DNA from: Pedobacter jeongneungensis
Lineage (GTDB): Bacteria > Bacteroidota > Bacteroidia > Sphingobacteriales > Sphingobacteriaceae
Reading direction: 5' to 3'
DNA length: 64,000 bases
Assembly: GCF_000633455.1 (NCBI RefSeq)
Contig: NZ_AYMG01000016.1
Location: 124,001-188,000, forward strand
Below the pieces are notes generated by a model. The model ran no database searches. It saw nothing but the letters and a program-made list of their open reading frames with translations, and was not told the DNA's origin. This document shows positions 36,737 through 46,132 of the stretch, one piece after another; position 1 is the first letter of the stretch, and the number at the start of each line of letters is the position of its first letter. The position numbers and the translations under genes were made by a program.

Positions 36737-36892
36737 ATGAACAAAGCAACCATCATCAATTATCCTTACAGCCAACTCTGGCCAGGGCCACGCTTTGCTC
36801 GCTCCCCTCAAATCTTTCATTCACACAATGAAACCATTTCCACCTATCCCTTCGACCGGCTCTACGCCCTAAAACCCAAAAACCCCGTTTAG
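36737..36892 (+). CDS. short leader ORF, uncertain
   Basis: 51 codons starting MNKATIINYPYSQLWPGP and ending LKPKNPV. It is Pro- and aromatic-rich, with no family match I know. It ends 8 bp before a 12-bp inverted repeat and lies in the susC leader. It could be a leader peptide or chance. Confidence 0.25.
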   Translation: MNKATIINYPYSQLWPGPRFARSPQIFHSHNETISTYPFDRLYALKPKNPV

Positions 36893-36899
36893 CTAACCT

Positions 36900-36960
36900 A
36901 AACCCGCCGACCTGAGATTAAACAAATTGGTTCTTTGATAATGCCTAAGTCGGCGGGTTT
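36900..36960 (+). repeat. 12-bp perfect inverted repeat in the susC leader
   Basis: AAACCCGCCGAC (36900-36911) and GTCGGCGGGTTT (36949-36960) with a 37-nt loop. The GC-rich stem ending in TTT resembles a weak terminator. Confidence 0.5.
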
Positions 36961-37045
36961 ATCTATGATATCAGTTCAACAAGCTATCTATCACCAATCA
37001 AAATACCACCAACTAACCAAAACCCACATGAAATAAAGATACCGG

Positions 37046-37113
37046 CCAGGCAGGGTCTCATGGCAACCAGTTAATGATTAATAATTTCTACATGAGCCCT
37101 GTCCTGGTTTTTT
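37046..37113 (+). terminator. terminator-like hairpin directly upstream of susC
   Basis: CCAGGCAGGGTCTCATG (37046-37062) pairs with CATGAGCCCTGTCCTGG (37091-37107) except for one bulged base on each side, and TTTTTT follows. It looks like an intrinsic terminator only 39 bp before the susC start. Its loop carries the 23-bp motif shared with 45219-45241. It either ends upstream transcription or acts as an attenuator for the SusC operon. Confidence 0.6.
37068..37090 (+). promoter_or_regulatory. LytTR-box-like 23-bp motif, copy 1
   Basis: This copy matches 45219-45241 at 22 of 23 positions. The core CAGTTAAT resembles a LytTR recognition half-site. It lies 62 bp upstream of the susC start. Confidence 0.45.
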
Positions 37114-37151
37114 AACCCCTAACCTAGGGCAATCTTACCAAAACCAACCAA

Positions 37152-40100
37152 ATGAAAAAAACAACAATATTTATTGTATGGGAATCCCTTTGCCCAAAAT
37201 TTCGCAGACCACCCAAGGCATCCCAAGGAGAAAAATCAGCAGAAATGGCTGACTATATTGCTTTGAAACAATTCTCGCTGGCCTGCATCCGCCTGGAGTT
37301 GTTATTAAGACGTGCTGCATTAAGATCCATGCTCGTCATAACTTTCATAGCACTACTATCCTCGCAGCTAAATGCTCAAGACAAATCCTACACGCTTTCT
37401 GGCCAGGTTACTGATATGAACGGAAAAGCATTAAGTAGCGTCACCATCCAGCTTGAAGGTAGCACCAATACCGTAAAAAGTGATGAAGAAGGACGTTTTA
37501 GTTTAAATGTCCCCGCTTCAAAAGGCACCTTGCTCATCAGACTTCTTGGCTACAAACCAATTTCAAAAACCTTTGATGCGGCCACCACTAAGCCCACAAC
37601 CATCCGCCTGGAAGAAGATTCCAGCGAACTTGAAGAAGTCACCATCATCAGCAACGGTTACCAAAGGGTAGATAAGAGTAAAGCCACAGGCAGTTATACC
37701 ACCATCGACAGCACTTTGATTAACCGCAGCGTATCTTCCAATATTTTAGACCGGCTGGATGGCGTAACCAGCGGACTGATTTTTAACCGCAGCAAAACCC
37801 AGGGCAATCAAAGTGATCTCAACATCCGTGGCCGCAGCACCATCAATGGAGAAGACAAGCCACTCATTATCCTGGATAATTTCCCCTATGAAGGCAACAT
37901 CAATAACATCAACCCCAATGACATCAAAGACATCACCGTATTAAAAGATGCCGCGGCAGCCTCCATCTGGGGCACACGTGCCGGTAACGGCGTCATTGTC
38001 ATTACCACTTATAAAGGCAATTACAATTCCAGCCAGCAGATTAACTTGAGCACCAATTTCACCCTGGCGGACCAACCCAACCTGCACCGTGTACCCTGGT
38101 TCAGTCCGCAAGAATGGATCGGCATTGAAAAATTCCTTTACGATAAAGGGGCTTATGCCTCCACCATCAGCTCCATCTATTCCCCCATCTCCCCTGCGGT
38201 AGAAATTTTTGAACAGCGCCGCAAGGGACTGATCTCCCGGACAGACTCACTCACCAGGATCAACCAGCTAAAAAATAATGACATCAGAAGTGAAATGATG
38301 GAGTATTTAACCCGTCCAAGCTTTAATCAGCAATATGCCCTCAACGTCAGCGGCGGCAGCCCGTCCAGCCAGTATTTCGTATCAGCAGGTTACGATCAAT
38401 ACCAGAGCACCAAAATCACCGACAGCTATCGCCGCACCACCCTTACCGCAAACCATTCCTTTAAAGCGCTAAGCAACCGGCTCGAGATCAGTACCGGAAT
38501 TAATTTTTCGGCTTCCAATACCCTATCAGGCATCGACAGCTATTCCCCGCTTTCTCCATACGACCGGCTCATGGGTGAAGACGGGCAGGCACTTGCGGTA
38601 CGCAATAACCTGCGGTTAGGCTACGCCGATACCGCCGGAAAAAGTAAACTCCTCGACTGGAAATACCGCCCGCTGGATGAGGCGCGCAGCGGCGGAAAAC
38701 TCACACAAAATAGCTACCTCATAAATGCAGGGCTGAGCTATAACATTATCAAAGGACTAAAGGCCACTGCGCTTTACCAGTACCAACTTCAGCAAAGCAG
38801 CGCCACCGCGATTTATGATGAACAGTCCTATTATACCCGTAACCTGATCAACAGCCTGAGCAGCATCGATGCGGCCGGAAACCTTATACGGGTTATCCCC
38901 CTGGGCAGCATCCAGCGACAGAATGATACCCGCTACCACTCGGACTATGCCCGCCTGCAACTGAACTTTGACCGTGACCTTGCTGAAAACCACCAGCTCA
39001 CCGCCATTGCAGGATTCGAAGTGCGGGACAACCAGACCGATAACCTCTCGCAAAGCCTTTACGGGCTGAATGAATCCATTGGCATCAATTCCAACGCCAA
39101 CATTGACTTTACCAAAGACTATCCGCTATATTATAGTCCGAGCGCCACTATGCGCATAGACCCCGGACAAAAAAGCGGATACCTGATTGACCGATACCGC
39201 TCAGTGTATGCCAGCGCCAATTACAGCTATCTAAAGCGGTACGTACTTTCCTTAAGCATCAGAAAAGATGAATCCAATCTTTTTGGCGTCAAGCCCAACC
39301 AAAAAGGCGTACCGCTATGGTCGGCAGGACTCAGCTGGGATGTCGGAAAAGAAGAGTTTTATTATATCAAATCCTTTCCCACCCTTAAACTTCGGGCAAG
39401 TTATGGCTATACCGGAAACGTCAGTAAAAGCATCAGCGCATACCTGACCGCAACAGCCATCGGCAACAACATCTATGGCGCGCCATTCAGCTATATCGTC
39501 AATCCACCCAACCCCTCGCTAAAATGGGAGCAGATTAAAATCATCAACCTCGGCCTTGATTTTGCCATGCCCAAAGTACTCTCGGGAAGCATCGAGCCAT
39601 ACCTGAAATATGGATCAGACCTATTCGGCACCAGCCCGCTTGTCCCACAGACAGGCGTACTAACTTTCCAGGGTAATTTTGCAAACACAATCACCAAAGG
39701 GCTGGATGTCACCTTAAATGCCCGCCTAAACATTGGCGAAGTCAACTGGCAGGCAAACCTGCTCTATTCGGCAGTGCAGAGCAAGGTCACCAGATACACC
39801 GCCTCTACTTCCACCAACGCCAACGTTGTGCAACAGAGCTATAACAACCCCATTGAAGGCAATCCGTATTTTGCCATCTACGGCTACAAATGGGCTGGAT
39901 TGGATGATAAAGGAGATCCGCAGATTTACTTTAACGGGGCGAAAAGCAAAAATTACGCCGCCATCAATAATTCCACGGACCTGAGCAACATTTCGCTTAT
40001 CGGATCAGCGGTACCCACACATTTCGGTGGTTTCAGGAACACATTTTCATTCAAAGGATTTGAACTATCGGCCAACATCACCTTCCGGCTCGGCTATTAC

Positions 40101-40511
40101 TTCAGGCGAAGCTCGCTGGATAATGGCGCGGTTTACAGTACGAGCGGGTTTCAGTATGCCGTTGACTATGATAAACGCTGGCAAAAGCCGGGCGATGAAA
40201 ACCTGACCGATGTCCCCGCGCTCCTCTACCCCAATGTCTCCCAGCGCAGCACGGTCTACCGTTATGCGGATATCCTGGTTGAAAAAGCAGATAACATCAA
40301 GCTGCAGGATGTACGCCTGGCCTACAGAACTCGCCTGGGCAGCAAAAGCCGAAGCCTGTTCAAAGACCTACAGCTCTACGTCTATTTTACCAATCTGGGT
40401 TATGTATGGAAAGCAAACCGCTATGATATTGATCCGGACAACCAGGCCAACGCTTTAAGCAATATTCCCAGCCCGCTAACCATTTCATTTGGACTTAAAA
40501 CAAGCTTATAA
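37152..40511 (+). CDS. susC: SusC/RagA-type TonB-dependent outer-membrane transporter
   Basis: 1119 residues. A long N-terminus precedes the probable signal peptide (MLVITFIALLSSQLNAQ, about residues 59-75), so the true start may be internal. Next come a carboxypeptidase-regulatory-like domain (YTLSGQVTDMNGKALSSVTI), a plug domain with NIRGRSTING and ITVLKDAAAASIWGTRAGNG, and a 22-strand-type barrel ending in aromatic FGLKTSL. It imports a substrate bound by the SusD-type lipoprotein with TonB energy. The susD gene follows after 4 bp. No glycoside hydrolase is nearby, so the substrate may be a peptide or another small molecule. Confidence 0.92.
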   Translation: MKKTTIFIVWESLCPKFRRPPKASQGEKSAEMADYIALKQFSLACIRLELLLRRAALRSMLVITFIALLSSQLNAQDKSYTLSGQVTDMNGKALSSVTIQLEGSTNTVKSDEEGRFSLNVPASKGTLLIRLLGYKPISKTFDAATTKPTTIRLEEDSSELEEVTIISNGYQRVDKSKATGSYTTIDSTLINRSVSSNILDRLDGVTSGLIFNRSKTQGNQSDLNIRGRSTINGEDKPLIILDNFPYEGNINNINPNDIKDITVLKDAAAASIWGTRAGNGVIVITTYKGNYNSSQQINLSTNFTLADQPNLHRVPWFSPQEWIGIEKFLYDKGAYASTISSIYSPISPAVEIFEQRRKGLISRTDSLTRINQLKNNDIRSEMMEYLTRPSFNQQYALNVSGGSPSSQYFVSAGYDQYQSTKITDSYRRTTLTANHSFKALSNRLEISTGINFSASNTLSGIDSYSPLSPYDRLMGEDGQALAVRNNLRLGYADTAGKSKLLDWKYRPLDEARSGGKLTQNSYLINAGLSYNIIKGLKATALYQYQLQQSSATAIYDEQSYYTRNLINSLSSIDAAGNLIRVIPLGSIQRQNDTRYHSDYARLQLNFDRDLAENHQLTAIAGFEVRDNQTDNLSQSLYGLNESIGINSNANIDFTKDYPLYYSPSATMRIDPGQKSGYLIDRYRSVYASANYSYLKRYVLSLSIRKDESNLFGVKPNQKGVPLWSAGLSWDVGKEEFYYIKSFPTLKLRASYGYTGNVSKSISAYLTATAIGNNIYGAPFSYIVNPPNPSLKWEQIKIINLGLDFAMPKVLSGSIEPYLKYGSDLFGTSPLVPQTGVLTFQGNFANTITKGLDVTLNARLNIGEVNWQANLLYSAVQSKVTRYTASTSTNANVVQQSYNNPIEGNPYFAIYGYKWAGLDDKGDPQIYFNGAKSKNYAAINNSTDLSNISLIGSAVPTHFGGFRNTFSFKGFELSANITFRLGYYFRRSSLDNGAVYSTSGFQYAVDYDKRWQKPGDENLTDVPALLYPNVSQRSTVYRYADILVEKADNIKLQDVRLAYRTRLGSKSRSLFKDLQLYVYFTNLGYVWKANRYDIDPDNQANALSNIPSPLTISFGLKTSL

Positions 40512-40515
40512 ATTT

Positions 40516-41889
40516 ATGAAAACGCACCAAAACTTATGGATAATCACCCTATTAACCTGCACGCTTTTCTCCTGCCGGAAAGATTTCCTGGATCAAAAGC
40601 CATCCTCAGACATCCTGGCCCCGAAAACGCTGACTGAACTGCAGGGGATTCTTGAGGCCGCGGAAAGAATTTGCCCCACCGGCGGACTGCCACAGCTTTC
40701 CTGTGATGATTACCTGATTATTGCCGACCAAAACTATAATGCGCTGATCACCGCCACCCAGCGCAACGCCTATACCTGGCAGAAAAACCTTTATGAAGGA
40801 GAAAAAGTGGAAGACTGGAATTCGCCCTACCAGACTATTTTTTATGCCAACAGCGTGCTGGAGGTATTGGCTGAACAAAATTATGCAAACCCGGCAGAGG
40901 CCAACCGGATCAAAGGATGGGCCTATTTTGTACGTGCTTATGCCTATTACGACCTGGCCAAAAACTTTTGCAGAGTGTATAGTCACACCGCCGGGAATGA
41001 CCTTGGACTACCGCTCCGGAAAAATGCCAGCGTGGATGTCATCGAAAAACGCTCGAGCCTGGAAGAAACCTTCCGCTTTATCCTATCGGACCTGGATGCC
41101 TCATTGCCCCTGCTGAATCCGCTGGTCGAACCGTTAAACAAAAACCGGCCTTCAAAAGCTGCCAGCTGGGCCATGAAAGCCCGGGTGTATTTGTATATGG
41201 GGGATTACCGATTAGCCGAGGCCAGCGCAGATAGTGCACTGCTTTATCACGATAGGCTCATTGATTTTAGTACCATAAGCACCAGTTCGGACACCCCTTT
41301 CAGCCACAATGCGGCCGAAGTGATCTATCATTCCAATCAGATTGGCGCCTATTCTTCCACAACCGGCACCGGTAACCGTCCTGATATTGAAGTCAATCCC
41401 GAACTCTACCAAAGTTTTGCTGCTGAGGACTTAAGAAAATCAATATTTTTCCGCACCAATACCCTGGGCAGGATTAACGTCAAAAGAGGATTTATGAGTG
41501 CTGGAATCTACCAGTTCAGCGGACTGGCCTGCGATGAGTTATACCTGATCAAAGCAGAATGCCTGGCAAGGAAAGGTGAAACGGGATTAAGCCTACAATA
41601 TTTAAACAGGCTGCTTTCTACCCGTTTCAAAAAGACTCCCAACTTTCAGCCGCTTACCGCCGCTACCGCGGCTGAAGCATTAAACATCATCCTCCGGGAA
41701 CGCCGAAAAGAGCTGATCTGGAGAGGCATCCGCTGGTCAGATCTGAAAAGGTTAAACCGTGAAGGTGCTACCATCACTTTAAGCAGATCCGTTAACGGAA
41801 AGACCTATACCCTGAGCCCGAATGACGCCCGGTACGCCTTCCCCATTCCCGAACAGGAAATTAACCAAAGTGGCATTGAACAAAATTAA
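40516..41889 (+). CDS. susD: SusD/RagB-type surface lipoprotein
   Basis: 457 residues from the ATG at 40516. The lipoprotein signal LLTCTLFSCRKDFLDQKPS marks a Cys about 18 residues in, followed by the usual FLD motif. The N-terminal TPR-like region (YFVRAYAYYDLAKNFCRVY) and the C-terminal RRKELIWRGIRWSDLKRL segment match the SusD family. It caps the SusC transporter on the cell surface and binds ligand. It is encoded between susC and a TlpA-like gene with gaps of 4 and 13 bp. Confidence 0.92.
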   Translation: MKTHQNLWIITLLTCTLFSCRKDFLDQKPSSDILAPKTLTELQGILEAAERICPTGGLPQLSCDDYLIIADQNYNALITATQRNAYTWQKNLYEGEKVEDWNSPYQTIFYANSVLEVLAEQNYANPAEANRIKGWAYFVRAYAYYDLAKNFCRVYSHTAGNDLGLPLRKNASVDVIEKRSSLEETFRFILSDLDASLPLLNPLVEPLNKNRPSKAASWAMKARVYLYMGDYRLAEASADSALLYHDRLIDFSTISTSSDTPFSHNAAEVIYHSNQIGAYSSTTGTGNRPDIEVNPELYQSFAAEDLRKSIFFRTNTLGRINVKRGFMSAGIYQFSGLACDELYLIKAECLARKGETGLSLQYLNRLLSTRFKKTPNFQPLTAATAAEALNIILRERRKELIWRGIRWSDLKRLNREGATITLSRSVNGKTYTLSPNDARYAFPIPEQEINQSGIEQN

Positions 41890-41902
41890 AAACCAAAAAA
41901 AG

Positions 41903-43372
41903 ATGAAATTTATAATCACTATCCTTTTAAGTATCCTCATTCAGGATGTCTACGCCATTACAAAGCAACACTCCAATAATGCCCGTCAAAACCGCGTACA
42001 TTTTATTGTCCACCATCTCGATCCGCAGAACGCAAAAGATAAGCGCATGTTAAAACTCAGCTGCGCGCAGGTTCCTTCGGTTGCGCACATTGTTTACAAC
42101 ACCACCGACACCGTGTTTAGCGACAGCGTGAATGAAAGGTCTTTTGATCTCAATATTCCTGCGTCCAAAGTTGGCCTGCGCATCGATTACACCATCAATG
42201 GCCTCACTGGCAAAGCCTACAGAGATTTTATACAGGATTACCTGATTCATTCTGGCGATACCATAGAGCTATTTCTGGATAAGGACTCACTCCATTTTGG
42301 AGGCAAAAGCGCAAAGCTGCTCAATTTGCAAAGTGAACTCTTCGAATTGCAACGCCCAAACCTGCCTGCATTATCCAACGAAAGTTCAGTATATTTTAAA
42401 ACGGTAGACCGTACGTTTGAGGCGGCGCTATATAAGCAGCTCCAGTTTATAGAAAAGCATAAAGCAGCGTTTAGTGAAAACTTCTACCGGTATCTTAAAA
42501 ACCAGGCCATGGGCTATTGGTACTTCATGAGTGTAAAGCAAATATTGGGCGCCCCCTTCAACGGACCTGCATTTGGCGAAAAAGCGATAAAATATTACCT
42601 GGACAACCCATTGAGGTTTGCAATTCCGAAAGACGAAGATCTCGACCAGTCCTCGAATTTTATTGACTTCCTATACCACAAAGAGCGGCTGGATTACGAG
42701 GCCTTTCATCCGACCCTAAACTTTGAAAGAAAAGGTGGCGCAACCATCATGGACAATATCTCCTGCAAATATACCGGACGCGTCCGAGACCGCCTGTTAG
42801 TGGTCGCATTCGTTCATTTATCGAAATCCTACTTAGACGTCAGCGACTACTTTTTCAAACATCAAAACCTGATACCACCATCATCCCCCTATTTTGAAGT
42901 CTATACGAAAATCAAGCGAGCGTTCGACCCAAGTAAGCCGGCCTATAATTTTGCATTGCCAGACAGTACGGGAAAAATCGTAAAGCTAAGCGATTTTAAA
43001 GGGAAAGTGGTTTTAATTGATTTCTGGTTCACCGGATGTTTGCCATGCAAGTACCTCACTGCAGCAATGGTTCCGGTTTTGAAGCATTTTAGCAAAAAGC
43101 AACTGGTCATGTTAACGGTAAGCGTTAACAAGAACAAGGAATTATGGATTGAATCGCTAAAGTCAGGCGAATATACCCACCCGGGTAGTATCAATTTATT
43201 AGCGCTTGGTGGAAATGATCCTATCCTCAAGAATTTCAATGTAACAGCCTATCCAAGACTGATGTTAATCGATAAAAACGGCAAGTTCGCCTCGATAAAA
43301 CTGCCTACTCCTCATACACCTGAAGGAAAAACAGAGCTCATTGCAACCATAGACAAAGCGATAGACAAATAA
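41903..43372 (+). CDS. TlpA-like thioredoxin-fold protein, secreted
   Basis: 489 residues from the ATG at 41903, with signal peptide FIITILLSILIQDVYA. The first 330 residues are an unknown domain (DUF4369-like beta region, then helices). The C-terminal domain is a TlpA/ResA thioredoxin fold: FALPDSTGKIVKLSDFKGKV, the active site DFWFTGCLPCK and the cis-Pro segment TAYPRLMLID. It is a periplasmic disulfide reductase or isomerase, cotranscribed with susCD. With the MauE-like protein encoded nearby, it suggests handling of a Cys-containing substrate. Confidence 0.85.
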   Translation: MKFIITILLSILIQDVYAITKQHSNNARQNRVHFIVHHLDPQNAKDKRMLKLSCAQVPSVAHIVYNTTDTVFSDSVNERSFDLNIPASKVGLRIDYTINGLTGKAYRDFIQDYLIHSGDTIELFLDKDSLHFGGKSAKLLNLQSELFELQRPNLPALSNESSVYFKTVDRTFEAALYKQLQFIEKHKAAFSENFYRYLKNQAMGYWYFMSVKQILGAPFNGPAFGEKAIKYYLDNPLRFAIPKDEDLDQSSNFIDFLYHKERLDYEAFHPTLNFERKGGATIMDNISCKYTGRVRDRLLVVAFVHLSKSYLDVSDYFFKHQNLIPPSSPYFEVYTKIKRAFDPSKPAYNFALPDSTGKIVKLSDFKGKVVLIDFWFTGCLPCKYLTAAMVPVLKHFSKKQLVMLTVSVNKNKELWIESLKSGEYTHPGSINLLALGGNDPILKNFNVTAYPRLMLIDKNGKFASIKLPTPHTPEGKTELIATIDKAIDK

Positions 43373-43444
43373 AATCTGGATGGCAGACTAGATCAAAAAT
43401 ATAACTATCTAATCTTAAACTGTTTAGAATGCTGGTTAGAAAAA

Positions 43445-43473
43445 AATTGGGTAGTGCGACGCACTACCCAATT
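43445..43473. terminator. perfect hairpin terminator between convergent genes
   Basis: AATTGGGTAGTGC, loop GAC, then GCACTACCCAATT. A run of A residues on the left gives a U-tract for minus-strand transcription, so it terminates the 43479-44283 genes and blocks read-through from the susCD operon. Confidence 0.85.
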
Positions 43474-43478
43474 ACTGC

Positions 43479-43802
43479 TTAGTTAAAGTAACTTCCGGCT
43501 GAAGAACCTGGATATTTGGTTGCTCCAGCATCTTGTGCTTCCTGCTCAGTTATGTTTAGCGGAGGAGTCGGATTAGGTGAATCGATTTGCACCACGCATT
43601 CTTGAGTAGCTACCGCGTCACAAAGACCAGTCGGATTAGGTGTACCGGTGATTTTCTCATAGCGCTGGTTAAGCACATTCCAACCATAATTTACGGTTGC
43701 AAATTTGGATGCTTTTTCTGCTTTTGTTTCTTTAAAAGCACTGAAACTTAATGTTAAGGCAATCGCTGCGATGCCTAAAAACAATCTTTTAATGTTGTTC
43801 AT
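43479..43802 (-). CDS. small secreted protein, DUF6520-like
   Basis: 107 residues. The signal peptide-like MNNIKRLFLGIAAIALTLSFSAF is followed by a short mature part with two Cys (GLCDAVATQECVV) and an acidic, Pro-rich tail. Size, tail and position beside a MauE-like gene resemble the DUF6520 group of Bacteroidota. The two Cys could form one disulfide. Function unknown; it could be an exported peptide or a substrate of the neighbouring redox proteins. Confidence 0.6.
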   Translation of the reverse strand: MNNIKRLFLGIAAIALTLSFSAFKETKAEKASKFATVNYGWNVLNQRYEKITGTPNPTGLCDAVATQECVVQIDSPNPTPPLNITEQEAQDAGATKYPGSSAGSYFN

Positions 43803-43827
43803 GATTTTTAAATTTTAAATGTAAATG

Positions 43828-44283
43828 TTAAGGTAATTTCCTGATCCGGAGCGCCAGCGCTGCAAGGCCAATAAAGCCCAGGTTAAACAGCAGGTGCGCC
43901 CGCCAGGATAAACTTTCAATGATACCACCACAATGACAGGGCAACCTATCCAGCCAAATCAATGCTGCTAATATGTAAAGCGTGAACAAAACCATCACGC
44001 CAATAAAACCCCATAAACCTATCTTGTTCGTCTGGGGGATGAGTAAAAGCAGCGCGGTGAGAAGCTCCGCGGCGGGCACCGCCCAGCTTAGCGGCAATGC
44101 CCAATTACCGATAAAGCTGACCCTGGCAAGCCCTTCCAAAAACCTTTCGTGGTCCAATATTTTCTCCCGCGCTGTATAGACAAATAAACTCAGGCAAACC
44201 AGGCTAATCAGTACCTGAAAAAGGTCCCGCAACCACGGCTGTAGTTTTCCCGGATATAACCTGCTCATTTTTATGCTTATCAT
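43828..44283 (-). CDS. MauE/DoxX-like membrane protein
   Basis: 151 residues with four membrane helices and a LPCHCGG motif before the last one, the pattern of MauE/DoxX-type redox-associated membrane proteins that assist disulfide handling. ATG at 44283 or 44268. It precedes the DUF6520-like gene by 25 bp on the same strand, so the two are co-expressed. Its Cys pair could exchange electrons with the TlpA-like protein encoded opposite. Confidence 0.75.
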   Translation of the reverse strand: MISIKMSRLYPGKLQPWLRDLFQVLISLVCLSLFVYTAREKILDHERFLEGLARVSFIGNWALPLSWAVPAAELLTALLLLIPQTNKIGLWGFIGVMVLFTLYILAALIWLDRLPCHCGGIIESLSWRAHLLFNLGFIGLAALALRIRKLP

Positions 44284-44522
44284 TCATTCTAGTTTGGTAT
44301 TCATCAATTAGAGGTGGCCTCCACCACCATAAGCCATTGGCTTATTTATGCTATATTTTATTTTCCAATCCTCCTTTCTTTTTAAGCCTGCAAAAGCAGT
44401 TCGGTTTACTTAGATAAAGTTCGGGCAGATAAAACTCCAATCGATGATACAATTGTCACCACCTGGGGTAACAATTGTCACCAGTTGGATCTACATGTAG
44501 AAAACGTTGCCAGCAGAATCCG

Positions 44523-45110
44523 CTAATGAAGATTTTTTAGGTAACGCGTGAGGTTATGACTTTTTACCCCAAAAAAAGAAGCCAGGTCACGGTGGAGCGC
44601 GGTATTGAACAGCATTTTGTGCTCGTTAAAAAGCAACTCAATATGATCGAGTCTTTTGAGCATCACCAGATCGGCTGCATAACGCTTTCTTTTTTGGTAG
44701 TCCTGATGACGGAACTGCTCCACAATAATATTCACCTGCGGAAAGCTCTCCTCGAGCCGGCTTAAATCCTGATCAGAAATTTCCAGCACGACTGAGCCCC
44801 TATAGATTTCGATGTCTACCAGGCTTTGTTCATTTATGTAAAAACTCCCCTGAATAACTAAGTCGCCAGGCACCCAAAACCAGCTGCTTAGCGTAAATGG
44901 AAAGCTCTCCGTTTGACTTACTTCCCTAGCAAAGCCTTCGATGATAAACCAGAGATAAACCTGCCGGTGTCCCGCACCCAGTACAAATTGATTTCGTGTA
45001 AATGTTTTTTCGACCACACATGCGCGCAATGCGGCAATGAAAGGCGCAGATAACTCCGCCAGCATCCCCAGGCGCTCAATCAATATCGAAAAGTTTTCTT
45101 CCCGGAACAT
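44523..45110 (-). CDS. Crp/Fnr-like transcriptional regulator, diverged
   Basis: 195 residues. A cNMP-binding-like N-terminal domain (FVLGAGHRQVYLWFIIEGFA) is followed by a long helix and a C-terminal HTH-like HRDLASFFGVKSHNLTRYLK. It lies upstream of and divergent from the LytTR operon and downstream of the MauE-like pair; it may regulate either. Confidence 0.8.
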   Translation of the reverse strand: MFREENFSILIERLGMLAELSAPFIAALRACVVEKTFTRNQFVLGAGHRQVYLWFIIEGFAREVSQTESFPFTLSSWFWVPGDLVIQGSFYINEQSLVDIEIYRGSVVLEISDQDLSRLEESFPQVNIIVEQFRHQDYQKRKRYAADLVMLKRLDHIELLFNEHKMLFNTALHRDLASFFGVKSHNLTRYLKNLH

Positions 45111-45140
45111 TAGCCTTCTAAATTATGATCCGACCCAGCA

Positions 45141-45169
45141 AAAAAGGGAACCAGCCGCGCTCCCTTTTT
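45141..45169. terminator. A/T-armed hairpin
   Basis: AAAAAGGGA (45141-45149) pairs with TCCCTTTTT (45161-45169) around an 11-nt GC-rich loop. It is an intrinsic-terminator shape in either direction but lies in the divergent promoter region between the Crp-like and LytTR genes, so it could be a leader attenuator. Confidence 0.5.
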
Positions 45170-45218
45170 GGTACCAGCTTCCGAGGTCTGGTGAACTGAA
45201 CGAAAGGTCGAAATTGAT

Positions 45219-45241
45219 CAGTTAATGATAAATAATTTCTA
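45219..45241 (+). promoter_or_regulatory. LytTR-box-like 23-bp motif, copy 2
   Basis: CAGTTAATGATAAATAATTT plus CTA, matching the copy before susC with one mismatch. With the preceding T, its core fits the LytTR half-site pattern ending GTTNAT. It lies 170 bp upstream of the LytTR regulator gene, compatible with autoregulation. Confidence 0.5.
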
Positions 45242-45409
45242 AGCCAATGTGGATAAGCTCCTCAAATGAAAAAATTAAATTATACGAAAGCGCTGAATAT
45301 CCGCATGAACGGCAGGCTTAGATACACGAACGACATCCGGTAAGCAAAGCCTTGCGAATTCAGTAAACAATCAGTAAATTAGCACTATAAGGAGTAAGCA
45401 TTTGATGAC

Positions 45410-46132
45410 ATGAACTTAAACTGCAGTGTGATTGATGATGAACCAGCTGGAATTACCATGGTTGAAGATGTAATCGAGCAAACCTTTGGTATCAGGCTCT
45501 GCAAGAGTTTTGACAATGCCTTTGATGCGCTCATTTTTTTTCAAACGCACGGACCGGTAGACATCATATTTTTAGACATCGATATGCCTTTCATCAACGG
45601 CATCGAGGCAGCCACACTACTCCATCCCTACTGCACCTTTTTAATCTTCATTACCGCACACCGGGAATATGGACCCGAGGCTTTCGAAGTCAATGCCGAC
45701 GGCTATCTACTCAAACCGCTCATGAAAAGCAGGTTTTTGGAGCTGATGGATAAACTCCGGAAAGAAAAAATCCAAAAAGCTAGCATCCAAAAAGATAACC
45801 GTTATCTGCTGGTCAAGGGAAGTTTAAAAAATACTTATACCAATATTTGGGCTGAAGGCATCCTGTACATCAAGGCGATGGCCAATTATATCCAGATATT
45901 TCAATCTGAGGGAATTAAAACAACACAGATGGGATTAGGCGCCATTGAAAAGGTGCTCGAGGGTAACCCTTCATTTTTGAAAATAAACCGGTCCACGATT
46001 ATCGCTGTCGATAAGATAGCTACAATTGATGGATATAAAGTCGTGATGAATGACCAGATGGATTTCACCGTGGGCCGGCAATACAAAAAAGCTTTTAATG
46101 ATTTTGTGATTAAAAAAGCATTAAATCCCTAA
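45410..46132 (+). CDS. LytTR-family response regulator
   Basis: 240 residues. The receiver domain has the acidic IDDE, phosphoacceptor in IIFLDIDMPF, FITAHR and the Lys in YLLKPL. The C-terminal LytTR DNA-binding domain (about 128-235) shows NRYLLVKG, GILYIKAMANYIQIF and FLKINRSTIIAVDKI. It is paired with the sensor kinase gene 200 bp downstream. Its likely targets are the CAGTTAAT motifs found upstream of its own gene and of susC. Confidence 0.93.
   Translation: MNLNCSVIDDEPAGITMVEDVIEQTFGIRLCKSFDNAFDALIFFQTHGPVDIIFLDIDMPFINGIEAATLLHPYCTFLIFITAHREYGPEAFEVNADGYLLKPLMKSRFLELMDKLRKEKIQKASIQKDNRYLLVKGSLKNTYTNIWAEGILYIKAMANYIQIFQSEGIKTTQMGLGAIEKVLEGNPSFLKINRSTIIAVDKIATIDGYKVVMNDQMDFTVGRQYKKAFNDFVIKKALNP

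Noticed and set aside
38757..39053. 98-codon minus-strand frame inside susC
   Set aside because: Antisense shadow; susC is continuous and well matched across this part.
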